Origin: Verrucomicrobia bacterium UBA1731
Lineage (GTDB): Bacteria; Verrucomicrobiota; Kiritimatiellia; RFP12; UBA1067
DNA: 6,967 nucleotides
Assembly (NCBI GenBank): GCA_002317575.1
Contig: DCIH01000122.1
Coordinates: forward strand, 1 to 6,967
Reading direction: 5' to 3'
Part shown: positions 1 through 6,483 of the stretch, in pieces
Layout: the number at the start of each line of letters is the position of its first letter
Position numbering within the stretch: the first letter of the stretch is position 1
Made by a program: the position numbers and the translations under genes
Notes under the pieces: model-generated
Seen by the model: only the letters and a program-made list of their open reading frames with translations
Told to the model about the DNA's origin: nothing
The model's database searches: none

Positions 1-59
1 GTGCCGACGCGCGCGGAACGGCAGGGTTGGCGTGGGGAAGGACGCCGCAATGCACCGCA

Positions 60-141
60 GAAAGCGCAGCTTTCGGAGGGAACGTCGCCGAAGGCGACCC
101 GAAGGGCGCGCAAGCGCGTGCGCGACGTTTGACGCAGCGTC
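60..141. repeat. Cluster of five back-to-back short hairpins
   Basis: Five perfect palindromes lie in 82 bases: GAAAGC-GCA-GCTTTC (60-74), TCGCC-GAA-GGCGA (85-97), CCC-GAA-GGG (98-106), CGCGC-AA-GCGCG (107-118) and GACGC-A-GCGTC (131-141). An additional pair, AACGTCGC (81-88) and GCGACGTT (122-129), could enclose hairpins two to four, although it competes with the second stem for bases 85-88. Two hairpins share the C-GAA-G triloop, which is known to be unusually stable in DNA. No T-tract follows, so an ordinary intrinsic terminator is unlikely. A REP-like dispersed repeat or a structured RNA is possible. The pairing is seen directly; the role is unknown. Confidence 0.6.
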
Positions 142-149
142 CGCAGGCA

Positions 150-180
150 TACCCATACGACGGCGGGTGAAAAATGGGTA
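150..180. repeat. 7-bp inverted repeat upstream of the promoter
   Basis: TACCCAT (150-156) and ATGGGTA (174-180) are perfect reverse complements separated by 17 bases. The repeat ends about 40 bases before the -10 element. It could be an operator half-site pair or a weak hairpin ending an upstream transcript, but there is no T-tract after it. No regulator family is indicated by the sequence. Confidence 0.4.
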
Positions 181-219
181 AACTCCAGTCAGAAAGCGGT
201 GGGCTTGGCGGCGGTTTTT

Positions 220-228
220 TGATATAAT
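220..228 (+). promoter_or_regulatory. Extended -10 promoter for the tolB gene cluster
   Basis: TGATATAAT matches the extended -10 consensus TGnTATAAT exactly and follows a run of six T (215-220). At the normal 17-base spacing, the would-be -35 (TGGGCT, 200-205) matches TTGACA at only three positions. Recognition probably relies on the extended -10 element. A transcript would start near 235, leaving a leader of about 43 bases before the chosen tolB ATG. It is the only convincing sigma-70-type promoter I see, so it may serve all six genes. Confidence 0.7.
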
Positions 229-277
229 CCGCAACCAATTGCATGAGCGATTTCACAAAGAAAGGCGTGGTTGTAAG

Positions 278-1444
278 ATGAACAGAATGACATTGTGCGG
301 TTTTGCGGTTTTGATGGCCGGCGCGGCGTGCGCGGCACCGGCGGTCGTGGACGTGTCGAAAGCGGGTTCTCCCCGCGTGTCCGTGGCCGTCAAGGTAGGC
401 GGCAACGCGGCCTACAAGAACTGTCTCGAGCGCAACCTCAAGATATCCGGGTACTTCGAGCTCGCGACCTCCGGCGCGGTGACGGTGACGGGCACGGCGG
501 GCGGAACCGTGACGGCCGCGGGCGGCGGCAAGTCGGTCTCGTCCAGCGCGACGTTCGCGACCGACGCCGAGGCGCGTCTCGCGGCCCGCAAGTTCGCGGA
601 CGAGATGGTGAAGAAGTTCTCCGAGGGCGGCACGGGCTTCGCGTCCGCGCGCGTCGTGTTCGTGAACCGCAAGGGCAGCAACAACGCCGAACTCTACACC
701 TGCTATCCGGACGGCATGGACATCCGCCAGATCACGTCCGACGGTCTCGCCGCCGTAGGTCCGCGCTGGGCGCCGAACGGGCAGGACGTGTACTACACCG
801 GCTTCCTGCATGACAAGCAGCTCGTCTACCGCGTCAACCTCGCCACGGGCGAGCGCAAGCTCCTGTCGCAGTTCAAGGGCGGCGCCACGGGCGCGGCCAT
901 CGCGCCGGACGGCCGCCGCGCGGCGATCATCCTGTCCTACCAGGGCAACCCCGAACTCTACGTGTTGGACCTCGGCACGGGCGTCGCCCAGCGCATGACC
1001 ACCACGCCGGCGGCCGCCGAAGCGAGCCCCGCGTGGAGTCCGGACGGCACGAAGATCGCCTACACGAGCGACCAGTCGCGTTCGCCGCAGATCTACGTGT
1101 GCGACGTCGCGTCCCGCAAGTCCACGCGCTACACGAGCGTCGGCAAGCAGAACACGCATCCGGACTGGAGCAAGGACGGCCAGCTGTGCTGGACGTCGCT
1201 GCGCAACGGCCAGTGGGTCGTCATGGCCGGTCCCGTCGCCCGGGGCGAGAAGGGCGCCCGCGCCGTCACCGCGCCCGGCGACTGGCAGGATCCGAGCTGG
1301 ACGCCCGACGCGCGCCACCTCGTCGCATCGCGCGACAAGGCGCTTTTCATCGTGGACGTCGACCCCGAGGCCGAATCGCCTGTCGCGCCGCATATGATCT
1401 TCGGCAACAAGGGCAACTGGATGAATCCTGCCGTTTCGAAGTAA
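278..1444 (+). CDS. tolB: TolB-like periplasmic beta-propeller protein
   Basis: TolB is the periplasmic part of the Tol-Pal system, which keeps the outer membrane attached during division. Residues 1-20 form a signal peptide, with cleavage likely after Ala-Cys-Ala. The N-terminal domain shows the TolB-type LERNLKISGYFEL segment (50-62) and ends in a helix plus GFASARVVFVNR. Five propeller repeats follow: PRWAPNGQ (162-169), AIAPDGRR (207-214), PAWSPDGTKIAYTSD (251-265), PDWSKDGQ (295-302) and PSWTPDAR (339-346). The terminal MNPAVSK resembles the strand that closes the TolB ring. At 388 residues it is shorter than E. coli TolB (430); the missing part is in the N-terminal domain, where a Gly/Thr/Val-rich stretch (67-84) sits. 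The reading frame runs back to a TTG at 239, but the predicted transcript starts near 235, leaving no room for a ribosome site. ATG 278, preceded by AAAGG (261-265), is preferred. No pal or tolA is in view. Confidence 0.83.
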   Translation: MNRMTLCGFAVLMAGAACAAPAVVDVSKAGSPRVSVAVKVGGNAAYKNCLERNLKISGYFELATSGAVTVTGTAGGTVTAAGGGKSVSSSATFATDAEARLAARKFADEMVKKFSEGGTGFASARVVFVNRKGSNNAELYTCYPDGMDIRQITSDGLAAVGPRWAPNGQDVYYTGFLHDKQLVYRVNLATGERKLLSQFKGGATGAAIAPDGRRAAIILSYQGNPELYVLDLGTGVAQRMTTTPAAAEASPAWSPDGTKIAYTSDQSRSPQIYVCDVASRKSTRYTSVGKQNTHPDWSKDGQLCWTSLRNGQWVVMAGPVARGEKGARAVTAPGDWQDPSWTPDARHLVASRDKALFIVDVDPEAESPVAPHMIFGNKGNWMNPAVSK

Positions 1445-1466
1445 CACACCACGTCAAGGACACGAC

Positions 1467-4400
1467 ATGACCAAACGCATCGCGCTTCCGCTCCTCGTTC
1501 TGCCTTGTCTCGCCGCACCGTGCCTCGCCGCCGAGCAGGCCGCCGCCAAGGCCGACGTCCCGCGCGGCAACTGGGAGAATCCGCTCGTCAACGAAGAGAA
1601 CCGCCTGCCCGCGCGCGCCTATTCGATGCCGCTCGCGTCCGAGAAGGACGCGCTCACCGACGCGCTCGAGCCCAAGACGCCGTACAAGATGTCCCTGAAC
1701 GGCGACTGGAAGTTCCGTTGGTGCGGTTCGCCCGCGCAGCGGATCGCGAACTTCTTCGAGGAGGATTTCGACGACGCGAAGTGGAACGTGATCGACGTGC
1801 CGTCCTGCGTGGAGCTGCGCGGCTACGGCGCCGCGGACTACACGAACGTCAACTATCCGCACGAAAAGAAGCCGCCGTTCATCCGCGACCGCCAGTTCGG
1901 GACGGACGACTACAACCCCGTCTCCGCCTACCGCCGGACGTTCGTGGTACCGGCCGCGTGGAAGGGCCGCCGCGTCGTGCTGCGTTTCGACGGCGTCTAT
2001 TCCGCCTACTGGGTGTGGATCAACGGCAAGAAGGCCGGCTACGCCGAGGACTCCAAGCTGCCGAGCGAGTTCGACGTGACGCCGTTCCTGCACGAGGGCG
2101 CGAACCTCCTGTGCGTGGAGTCGTACCGCTGGTGCGACGGCAGCTATCTCGAGGACCAGGACATGTTCCGCTTCGGCGGCATCTTCCGCGACGTGACGCT
2201 CTTCGCGAAGCCCGAGAAGGCGATCGACGATTTCGCGGTGAAGCAGAAATTCGCCGCTGACTATTCGTCCTGCGAGGTGTCCGTGGAAGCGCCCGCGGGC
2301 TGCACGGCGAAGCTCTTCGACGCCGAATTCAAGCTGGTGGGCGAATTCGCGCCCGGCAAGCCGCTCGCCGTTTCGCCCGCGCGTCTGTGGAGCGCCGAAG
2401 ATCCTTACCTCTACACGCTCGTCGTCTCCAACGGCGGGGACGTGCGCAGCTGCAAGGTCGGCCTCAAGGAGGTCAAGATCGTCGGCAACAGGTTGCTCGT
2501 GAACGGCAAGCACGTCAAGTTCAAGGGCGTGAACCGCCACGAGGTGTCGCTCGAAAACGGCCGCACCGTTTCCGAAGCGGAGATGCTCGCGGATGTGCTC
2601 CTGTTCAAGCAGCACAACATCAACACCGTGCGCACGAGCCATTATCCAGATCACCACACATTCTACGACCTGTGTGACAAGTACGGCGTGTACATCGTGG
2701 CCGAAGCGAACGTGGAAGGCCATGAGAACGGCTACGGAAACGACGGTTTCGGCCTCAAGCCGGAATGGAAGCAGGCCATCGTCGAGCGCAACGCGCGCCA
2801 TGTGCTGAACTACCGCAACCATCCCGCGATCTGCCTGTGGTCGCTCGGAAACGAAACGGGCCCGGGGCCGAACTTCATCGCCGCGCGCGACGCCGTGCGC
2901 GCGCTCGATCCGCGGCCGATCCACTACGAGCGCCAGAACCGCGACATGGACGTCGATTCCACGATGTATCCCACGGTCGAGTGGCTGTACAACCGCGGCA
3001 AGCAGGGCGAGAAGCCCGTGCAGGCGGTGAAGGAAGACGAGGACTGGACGGGCACGCACACGCAGCATTCCGACGGCAAGGCGTTCTTCATGTGCGAGTA
3101 TGCGCACGCGATGGGCAACGCCATCGGCAACTTCCAGGAATACTGGGACGCGTTCTACTCCAGCGATTCGCTCGCCGGCGGCTGCATCTGGGACTGGGTG
3201 GACCAGACGGTGATGAAGCAGACGGACCGTTTCGACAAGAAGGGCAAGCGCATTTCCTACCTCGCCTACGGCGGCGACGGCGACATGAAGCCGAACGACG
3301 GACCGTTCTGTTGCAACGGCGTCATCAGCGCCGACCGCAAGGTGACGCCCAAGCTGCTTGAAGTCGCGCACGTGCACCGCAACCTCGTGGTGGAGAAGTT
3401 CGACGCGGCGACGGGTTCCGCGACATTGTGGAACCGCTTCGGCTTCACGCCCGCGAACGCCTACGCCGGCACCTGGGAACTCGTGGCGGACGGCAAGTCC
3501 GTGAAGAAGGGCTGGTTCGTGGTGCCCGCGGTCGCCCCGCTTTCGCGCGGTTCGCTCAAGCTTCCCGCCACGGCGGCGGATTGCCCGAAGGGCGCGGAAT
3601 GCTTCCTCAATCTCGCGTTCACGCTGAAGAAGGACGAGTCGTGGGCGAAGAAGGGCCATGCCGTGGCCCGCGAACAGCTACTGCTCCAGAAGGCCGGGAC
3701 GGAAGACGGCGCGCGCTTCGTTTCGCGTGGCGCGGCCGAGAAGCTTTCCGTGAACGAAGAGGCCAAGACGGTGGTCGTGAAAGGCAAGCGCGTCGAGGCG
3801 ACATTCTGCCGCCGTTCCGGCACGCTGTGCGAACTCGAGATCGACGGCGTGGATGTGCTCGAGGACAAGCAGGGCGTCGTGGCCGGCCCGCAGCTCACCA
3901 TCGCCCGCGCCTTCACCGACAACGACATCTGGCTGCGCGAGGGTCAGCACTGGAGCGGTCCGAACGTGATCGGATTCTACGCCTCCGGCATGAGCCAGCT
4001 CAACTACCACGCGGATCCGCTCGTGGTGGTTCCCGCCGAGGACGGCGCGTCCGTGACGGTGAAGAGCGTGGTGACGGTGACGGGCGGGAAGTCCGGCGGT
4101 TTCACGCATGAGGCCGACTACGTCGTGAACGGCGACGGCACGATCGAAATCAGGAACAAGGTGACGCCGTTCGGCCGCCTGCCGCAGCTGCCGCGTCTGG
4201 GTCTCACATGGCGCCTGGACGGCGACCTCGAGCGAATGACGTGGTACGGGCGCGGTCCGCAGGAGAACTACGTGGACCGCAAGACGGGGAGCTTCGTCGG
4301 CGAATGGAAATCCACCGTGTCCGAGCAGTACGTGCCGTACGTGCGTCCGCAGGAATGCGGCGGCAAGGCGGACGTGCGTTGGGTCGCGTTCACGGACAAG

Positions 4401-4667
4401 AAGGGCCGCGGCGTCAAATTCGCGGGCGACCGTCCGTTCTACGCGCAGGCGCTCCACTACACGTGGGAGGATCTCGAGTTCGCACGCCACCGCAACGGAC
4501 AGGAGCGCATCTTCAAGCCGCTCGTGCCGCGCGAGGAGACGGTCTTCAACTTCGATGTCGTGCAGCTCGGCCTCGGCGGCGCTTCGTGCGGGCCGCGCCC
4601 GATGGCGAAATACCTGCCCGAGACGAAGGTTGAGACGTGGACGACATGGGTGGCGCCGGTCAAGTGA
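1467..4667 (+). CDS. lacZ: Secreted LacZ-type beta-galactosidase (glycoside hydrolase family 2)
   Basis: This enzyme hydrolyses terminal beta-galactosides by a retaining mechanism. Its 1066 residues compare with 1023 in E. coli LacZ. A signal peptide (about 1-22, Lys-Arg then a Leu/Ala/Pro-rich core) sends it out of the cytoplasm, unlike E. coli LacZ. Order: jelly-roll domain (about 73-250, with GSYLEDQDMFRFGGIFRDV), Ig-like domain (252-340), TIM barrel (345-632), second Ig-like domain (635-740) and small-chain beta-sandwich (753-1048). By LacZ alignment the acid/base is Glu463 (SLGNETG) and the nucleophile Glu544 (MCEYAHAMGN). Metal/substrate residues Glu417, His419, His358, Tyr501, Phe614 and Asn617 are present. 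The loop carrying Trp999 in E. coli (GGDDSW) reads GGASCGP, so that Trp is lost. It has about 20 cysteines, many for an exported protein. An AAGGA site (1456-1460) lies six bases before the ATG. True substrates may be polysaccharide side chains rather than lactose. Confidence 0.93.
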   Translation: MTKRIALPLLVLPCLAAPCLAAEQAAAKADVPRGNWENPLVNEENRLPARAYSMPLASEKDALTDALEPKTPYKMSLNGDWKFRWCGSPAQRIANFFEEDFDDAKWNVIDVPSCVELRGYGAADYTNVNYPHEKKPPFIRDRQFGTDDYNPVSAYRRTFVVPAAWKGRRVVLRFDGVYSAYWVWINGKKAGYAEDSKLPSEFDVTPFLHEGANLLCVESYRWCDGSYLEDQDMFRFGGIFRDVTLFAKPEKAIDDFAVKQKFAADYSSCEVSVEAPAGCTAKLFDAEFKLVGEFAPGKPLAVSPARLWSAEDPYLYTLVVSNGGDVRSCKVGLKEVKIVGNRLLVNGKHVKFKGVNRHEVSLENGRTVSEAEMLADVLLFKQHNINTVRTSHYPDHHTFYDLCDKYGVYIVAEANVEGHENGYGNDGFGLKPEWKQAIVERNARHVLNYRNHPAICLWSLGNETGPGPNFIAARDAVRALDPRPIHYERQNRDMDVDSTMYPTVEWLYNRGKQGEKPVQAVKEDEDWTGTHTQHSDGKAFFMCEYAHAMGNAIGNFQEYWDAFYSSDSLAGGCIWDWVDQTVMKQTDRFDKKGKRISYLAYGGDGDMKPNDGPFCCNGVISADRKVTPKLLEVAHVHRNLVVEKFDAATGSATLWNRFGFTPANAYAGTWELVADGKSVKKGWFVVPAVAPLSRGSLKLPATAADCPKGAECFLNLAFTLKKDESWAKKGHAVAREQLLLQKAGTEDGARFVSRGAAEKLSVNEEAKTVVVKGKRVEATFCRRSGTLCELEIDGVDVLEDKQGVVAGPQLTIARAFTDNDIWLREGQHWSGPNVIGFYASGMSQLNYHADPLVVVPAEDGASVTVKSVVTVTGGKSGGFTHEADYVVNGDGTIEIRNKVTPFGRLPQLPRLGLTWRLDGDLERMTWYGRGPQENYVDRKTGSFVGEWKSTVSEQYVPYVRPQECGGKADVRWVAFTDKKGRGVKFAGDRPFYAQALHYTWEDLEFARHRNGQERIFKPLVPREETVFNFDVVQLGLGGASCGPRPMAKYLPETKVETWTTWVAPVK

Positions 4668-4688
4668 TCTGTCGGAAGGTTCTGGACA

Positions 4689-5219
4689 ATGGGCGCAAGC
4701 GAACTTGATTTCTGGTACGCGCAGGAGCACACGCGCATCGTGCGTCCGCCGACGCGCGCGCTCGAGACGTTCGGCGCGACGCGCGTGAACTACCACCTAC
4801 TGGCGGAGCTACCGGACGATCCGCGCAAGATCCGCATCCGCGAGGGGCGTCTCGAAGCGCACAAGCCCGAGATCATCACGCCGGAGAAATACGTCCGGGA
4901 CGAGCTCGAGGGTTTCGGCGAGGCCGCGCGTGCCTACTACGACTTCCTCAAGCAGAACGAGGACAAGGTCAAGATCCTCCAGTACGGCTATTGCCTCAAG
5001 CAGGAGGCGTATTCCGAGCAGGTGGTGACGGACCGTCTGGAAGCGGTGACCGAACGCGTGGTGCGCGAGGTGAACGAAAAGAACGAACCGTTCGACGTAG
5101 TGATCGAAGGCGTGGACGAACCCTGGGATGTGTGTCTCATGAAGTTCTTCTGGCTGCAGATGCAGGCGTCGGCGCCGGTGAACGTGAACGAATTCAGAAA
5201 ACACGGGATGATGGGATGA
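4689..5219 (+). CDS. Conserved-looking hypothetical protein encoded next to ParA
   Basis: I do not recognise a named family with confidence. The 176-residue product has no signal peptide or membrane segment, so it should be cytoplasmic. It is mixed alpha/beta and rich in charged residues. Notable segments are ALETFGATRVNYHLLAEL (24-41), RKIRIREGRLEAHKPEIITP (46-65), a helical stretch LEGFGEAARAYYDFLKQNE (73-91), ILQYGYCLKQEAYSE (96-110) leading into a probable long amphipathic helix (about 111-130), and VVIEGVDEPWDVCLMKFFWL (137-156). It resembles a type of protein I associate loosely with PVC genomes; that is memory, not proof. A GGAAGG ribosome site (4674-4679) sits nine bases before the ATG. 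Its stop overlaps the parA start (ATGA at 5216-5219), suggesting coupled translation and possibly a physical partnership with ParA. It shows no ParB-like Lys/Arg-rich N-terminus or helix-turn-helix. Confidence 0.8.
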   Translation: MGASELDFWYAQEHTRIVRPPTRALETFGATRVNYHLLAELPDDPRKIRIREGRLEAHKPEIITPEKYVRDELEGFGEAARAYYDFLKQNEDKVKILQYGYCLKQEAYSEQVVTDRLEAVTERVVREVNEKNEPFDVVIEGVDEPWDVCLMKFFWLQMQASAPVNVNEFRKHGMMG

Positions 5220-6112
5220 CGAAGAAAACGAAAATCATCGCGGTAGCGAACCAGAAGGGCGGCGTCGGCAAGACGACGACCGTCGTGAATCTCGCGGCCG
5301 CGCTTTCCCGCCAGCACCGCACGGTGCTCGTGGTGGACCTCGATCCGCAGGCGAACGCCACATGTTCGCTGGGGCTCGAACGCCAGGGCGGCATCTCGAT
5401 GCTTTCCTGCATCATGGGCGAAATGGAAATCGCCGACGTGATCCAGCCCACGCCGTACGACAACCTAAACGTGATCCCGTCCGAAATCGACCTCATGGCC
5501 GCCGAACTCGAGCTCGCGCGCCGCGAGGATCGCGTGGGCGCGGTGAAGGCCATCATGGATCCGATCCGCGAATCGCAGGTGTTTGACTACATCATCTACG
5601 ACTGCCCGCCGTCCTTCGGCTTCTTGATGACGAGCGCGCTGGCCGCCGCGGACTCGATCCTCGTGCCGATGCAGGCGGAGTTTCTCGCGCTCGAAGGCCT
5701 TGGAAACATCACGTCCCGCGTGGTGCAGCCGTTGAAGGACGCCGGGCTCGTCGGCGCCGACTTCGGCATCGGAGGCGTTCTGTTCACGATGGTGGACAAC
5801 CGCACGCTGTTGGCGAAGCAGGTCACGGACGAGGTCCGGAAGCACTTCGGCGATGTCGTGTACGAAACGCAGATTCCGCGCAACGTGCGCGTATCCGAGG
5901 CGCCGAGCTACGGTCAACCCGTGATCTTCTTCGATCCCGCCAGCCGCGGCGCCGAGGCATACCGCGCGTTCGCGAAGGAGTTCCTGCGCCGCAATCCGAC
6001 GCGGTTCGACGAACCCGCGGCGCCGGCCGTCTCCGAAACGGCGTCCGCGCCGGTTGCCCCGGCTCCCGCGCCCGCCGAACCCAAACCCGAAGAGCCGCCG
6101 GTGGCGCAATGA
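5216..6112 (+). CDS. parA: ParA/Soj-family partitioning ATPase
   Basis: ParA ATPases form ATP-bound dimers on nucleoid DNA and move chromosomes, plasmids or protein cargo when a partner stimulates hydrolysis. The deviant Walker A box KGGVGKTT (14-21) includes the signature Lys14 and the phosphate-binding Lys19. DLDPQAN (41-47), YDCPPS (128-133) and the Soj signature RNVRVSEAPSYGQPV (222-236) follow. There is no N-terminal DNA-binding extension, so it is the short chromosomal type rather than the P1-plasmid type. Residues after about 264 form an Ala/Pro/Glu-rich tail of some 34 residues, making it 298 long against about 253 for B. subtilis Soj. ATG 5216 overlaps the upstream stop and places the Walker box where the family expects it; the open frame further upstream is the other-frame reading of the 176-residue gene. 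No parB or parS is visible, so the cargo is unknown. Confidence 0.93.
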   Translation: MTKKTKIIAVANQKGGVGKTTTVVNLAAALSRQHRTVLVVDLDPQANATCSLGLERQGGISMLSCIMGEMEIADVIQPTPYDNLNVIPSEIDLMAAELELARREDRVGAVKAIMDPIRESQVFDYIIYDCPPSFGFLMTSALAAADSILVPMQAEFLALEGLGNITSRVVQPLKDAGLVGADFGIGGVLFTMVDNRTLLAKQVTDEVRKHFGDVVYETQIPRNVRVSEAPSYGQPVIFFDPASRGAEAYRAFAKEFLRRNPTRFDEPAAPAVSETASAPVAPAPAPAEPKPEEPPVAQ

Positions 6113-6483
6113 CCAAGTCGCTCGAGGATTACGTCGAGGTCGTGTATGTGCTCATCCGCGACAGGCATGTCGCGCGCGTGCGCGACGTGGCCGACGCGCT
6201 GAAGGTGAAGATGCCCAGCGTGGTGAAGGGCATCGCGGAACTCAAGAAGCTCGGGCTCGTCAACCAGGAGCCCTACGGCGACATCGAGCTCACCGCCAAG
6301 GGCCGCCGCATCGCCGCGATGATCCTCAACCGCCACACCCAGCTCAAGACATTCCTCAAGATGCTCGGCGTCTCCGAGCGCATTGCCGACAAGGACGCGT
6401 GTCTCATGGAGCACATCCTTTCGGCCGAAACCATGGACAAGATCCGCGATTACATCAAGAAGGGGCCGCCGAAAGCGCCATGA
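6109..6483 (+). CDS. DtxR/MntR-family metal-dependent transcriptional regulator
   Basis: This 124-residue protein aligns along its length with B. subtilis MntR (142 residues), a manganese-responsive repressor. A winged helix occupies about residues 1-70 (LEDYVEVVYVLI, then RVRDVADALKVKMPSVVKGI as helix-turn-helix, and the wing ending in ELTAKGRR). A helical dimerisation domain follows; there is no SH3-like third domain. With a one-residue offset, MntR ligands Asp8, Glu11, His77, Glu102 and His103 correspond to Asp7, Glu10, His76, Glu101 and His102. MntR Glu99 is replaced by Cys98 (ACLMEH), as at Cys102 of DtxR. Metal preference (Mn or Fe) is therefore uncertain. The start overlaps the parA stop (ATGA, 6109-6112). 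I see no MntR- or DtxR-like operator and no metal transporter gene here, so its targets lie elsewhere or are new. Confidence 0.88.
   Translation: MTKSLEDYVEVVYVLIRDRHVARVRDVADALKVKMPSVVKGIAELKKLGLVNQEPYGDIELTAKGRRIAAMILNRHTQLKTFLKMLGVSERIADKDACLMEHILSAETMDKIRDYIKKGPPKAP

Larger units (their letters stand above)
1..219. other. Non-coding, hairpin-rich upstream region
   Basis: I can support no gene here. The three forward frames stay open until stops at 130-132, 179-181 and 168-170. The reverse strand has no stop in any frame from about 188 down to base 1. Such six-frame openness reflects GC-rich, palindromic composition rather than coding. The conceptual translations are Arg/Ala-rich and match no family I recognise. 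The end of an upstream gene, or the start of a divergent one, cannot be fully excluded because the window begins here. The main content is a run of short inverted repeats (60-141 and 150-180, listed separately), followed by the AT-richer run leading into the promoter. Confidence 0.6.

Noticed and set aside
1..156. Possible divergent gene on the reverse strand starting at ATG 156-154 and running off the window, about 52 codons.
   Set aside because: The frame is open only because the whole region lacks reverse-strand stops in every frame. The translation is Arg/Ala-rich with no family match, and there is no convincing ribosome site or promoter.
60..180. Intrinsic terminator of an upstream gene.
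   Set aside because: Several hairpins exist but none is followed by a T-tract; the T6 run at 215-220 is not preceded by a stem.
239..277. TTG start at 239 adding 13 residues to TolB.
   Set aside because: It would lie about four bases after the predicted transcript start with no ribosome site, and would put a charged stretch before an otherwise typical signal peptide starting at ATG 278.
478..4085. A 16-base exact match between tolB (478-493) and lacZ (4070-4085).
   Set aside because: Both copies encode Val-Thr-Val-Thr-Gly in frame with the same preferred codons. Coincidence of protein motif and codon bias explains it.
1347..4796. Very long reverse-strand open frames (1347-3659, 770 codons; 3678-4796, 372 codons) opposite lacZ.
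   Set aside because: They are in codon-aligned register with lacZ, where a reverse stop needs a sense TTA, CTA or TCA codon. lacZ avoids these almost completely; the only one that interrupts the frame is CTA at 3678-3680 (Leu738). The openness follows from codon bias, and the translation is Arg/Val/His-rich with no recognisable domain.
4991..5215. Longer N-terminus for ParA reaching back to 4991.
   Set aside because: This segment is the other-frame reading of the 176-residue gene and is Arg/Gly-rich. The family start fits ATG 5216, 13 residues before the Walker A box.
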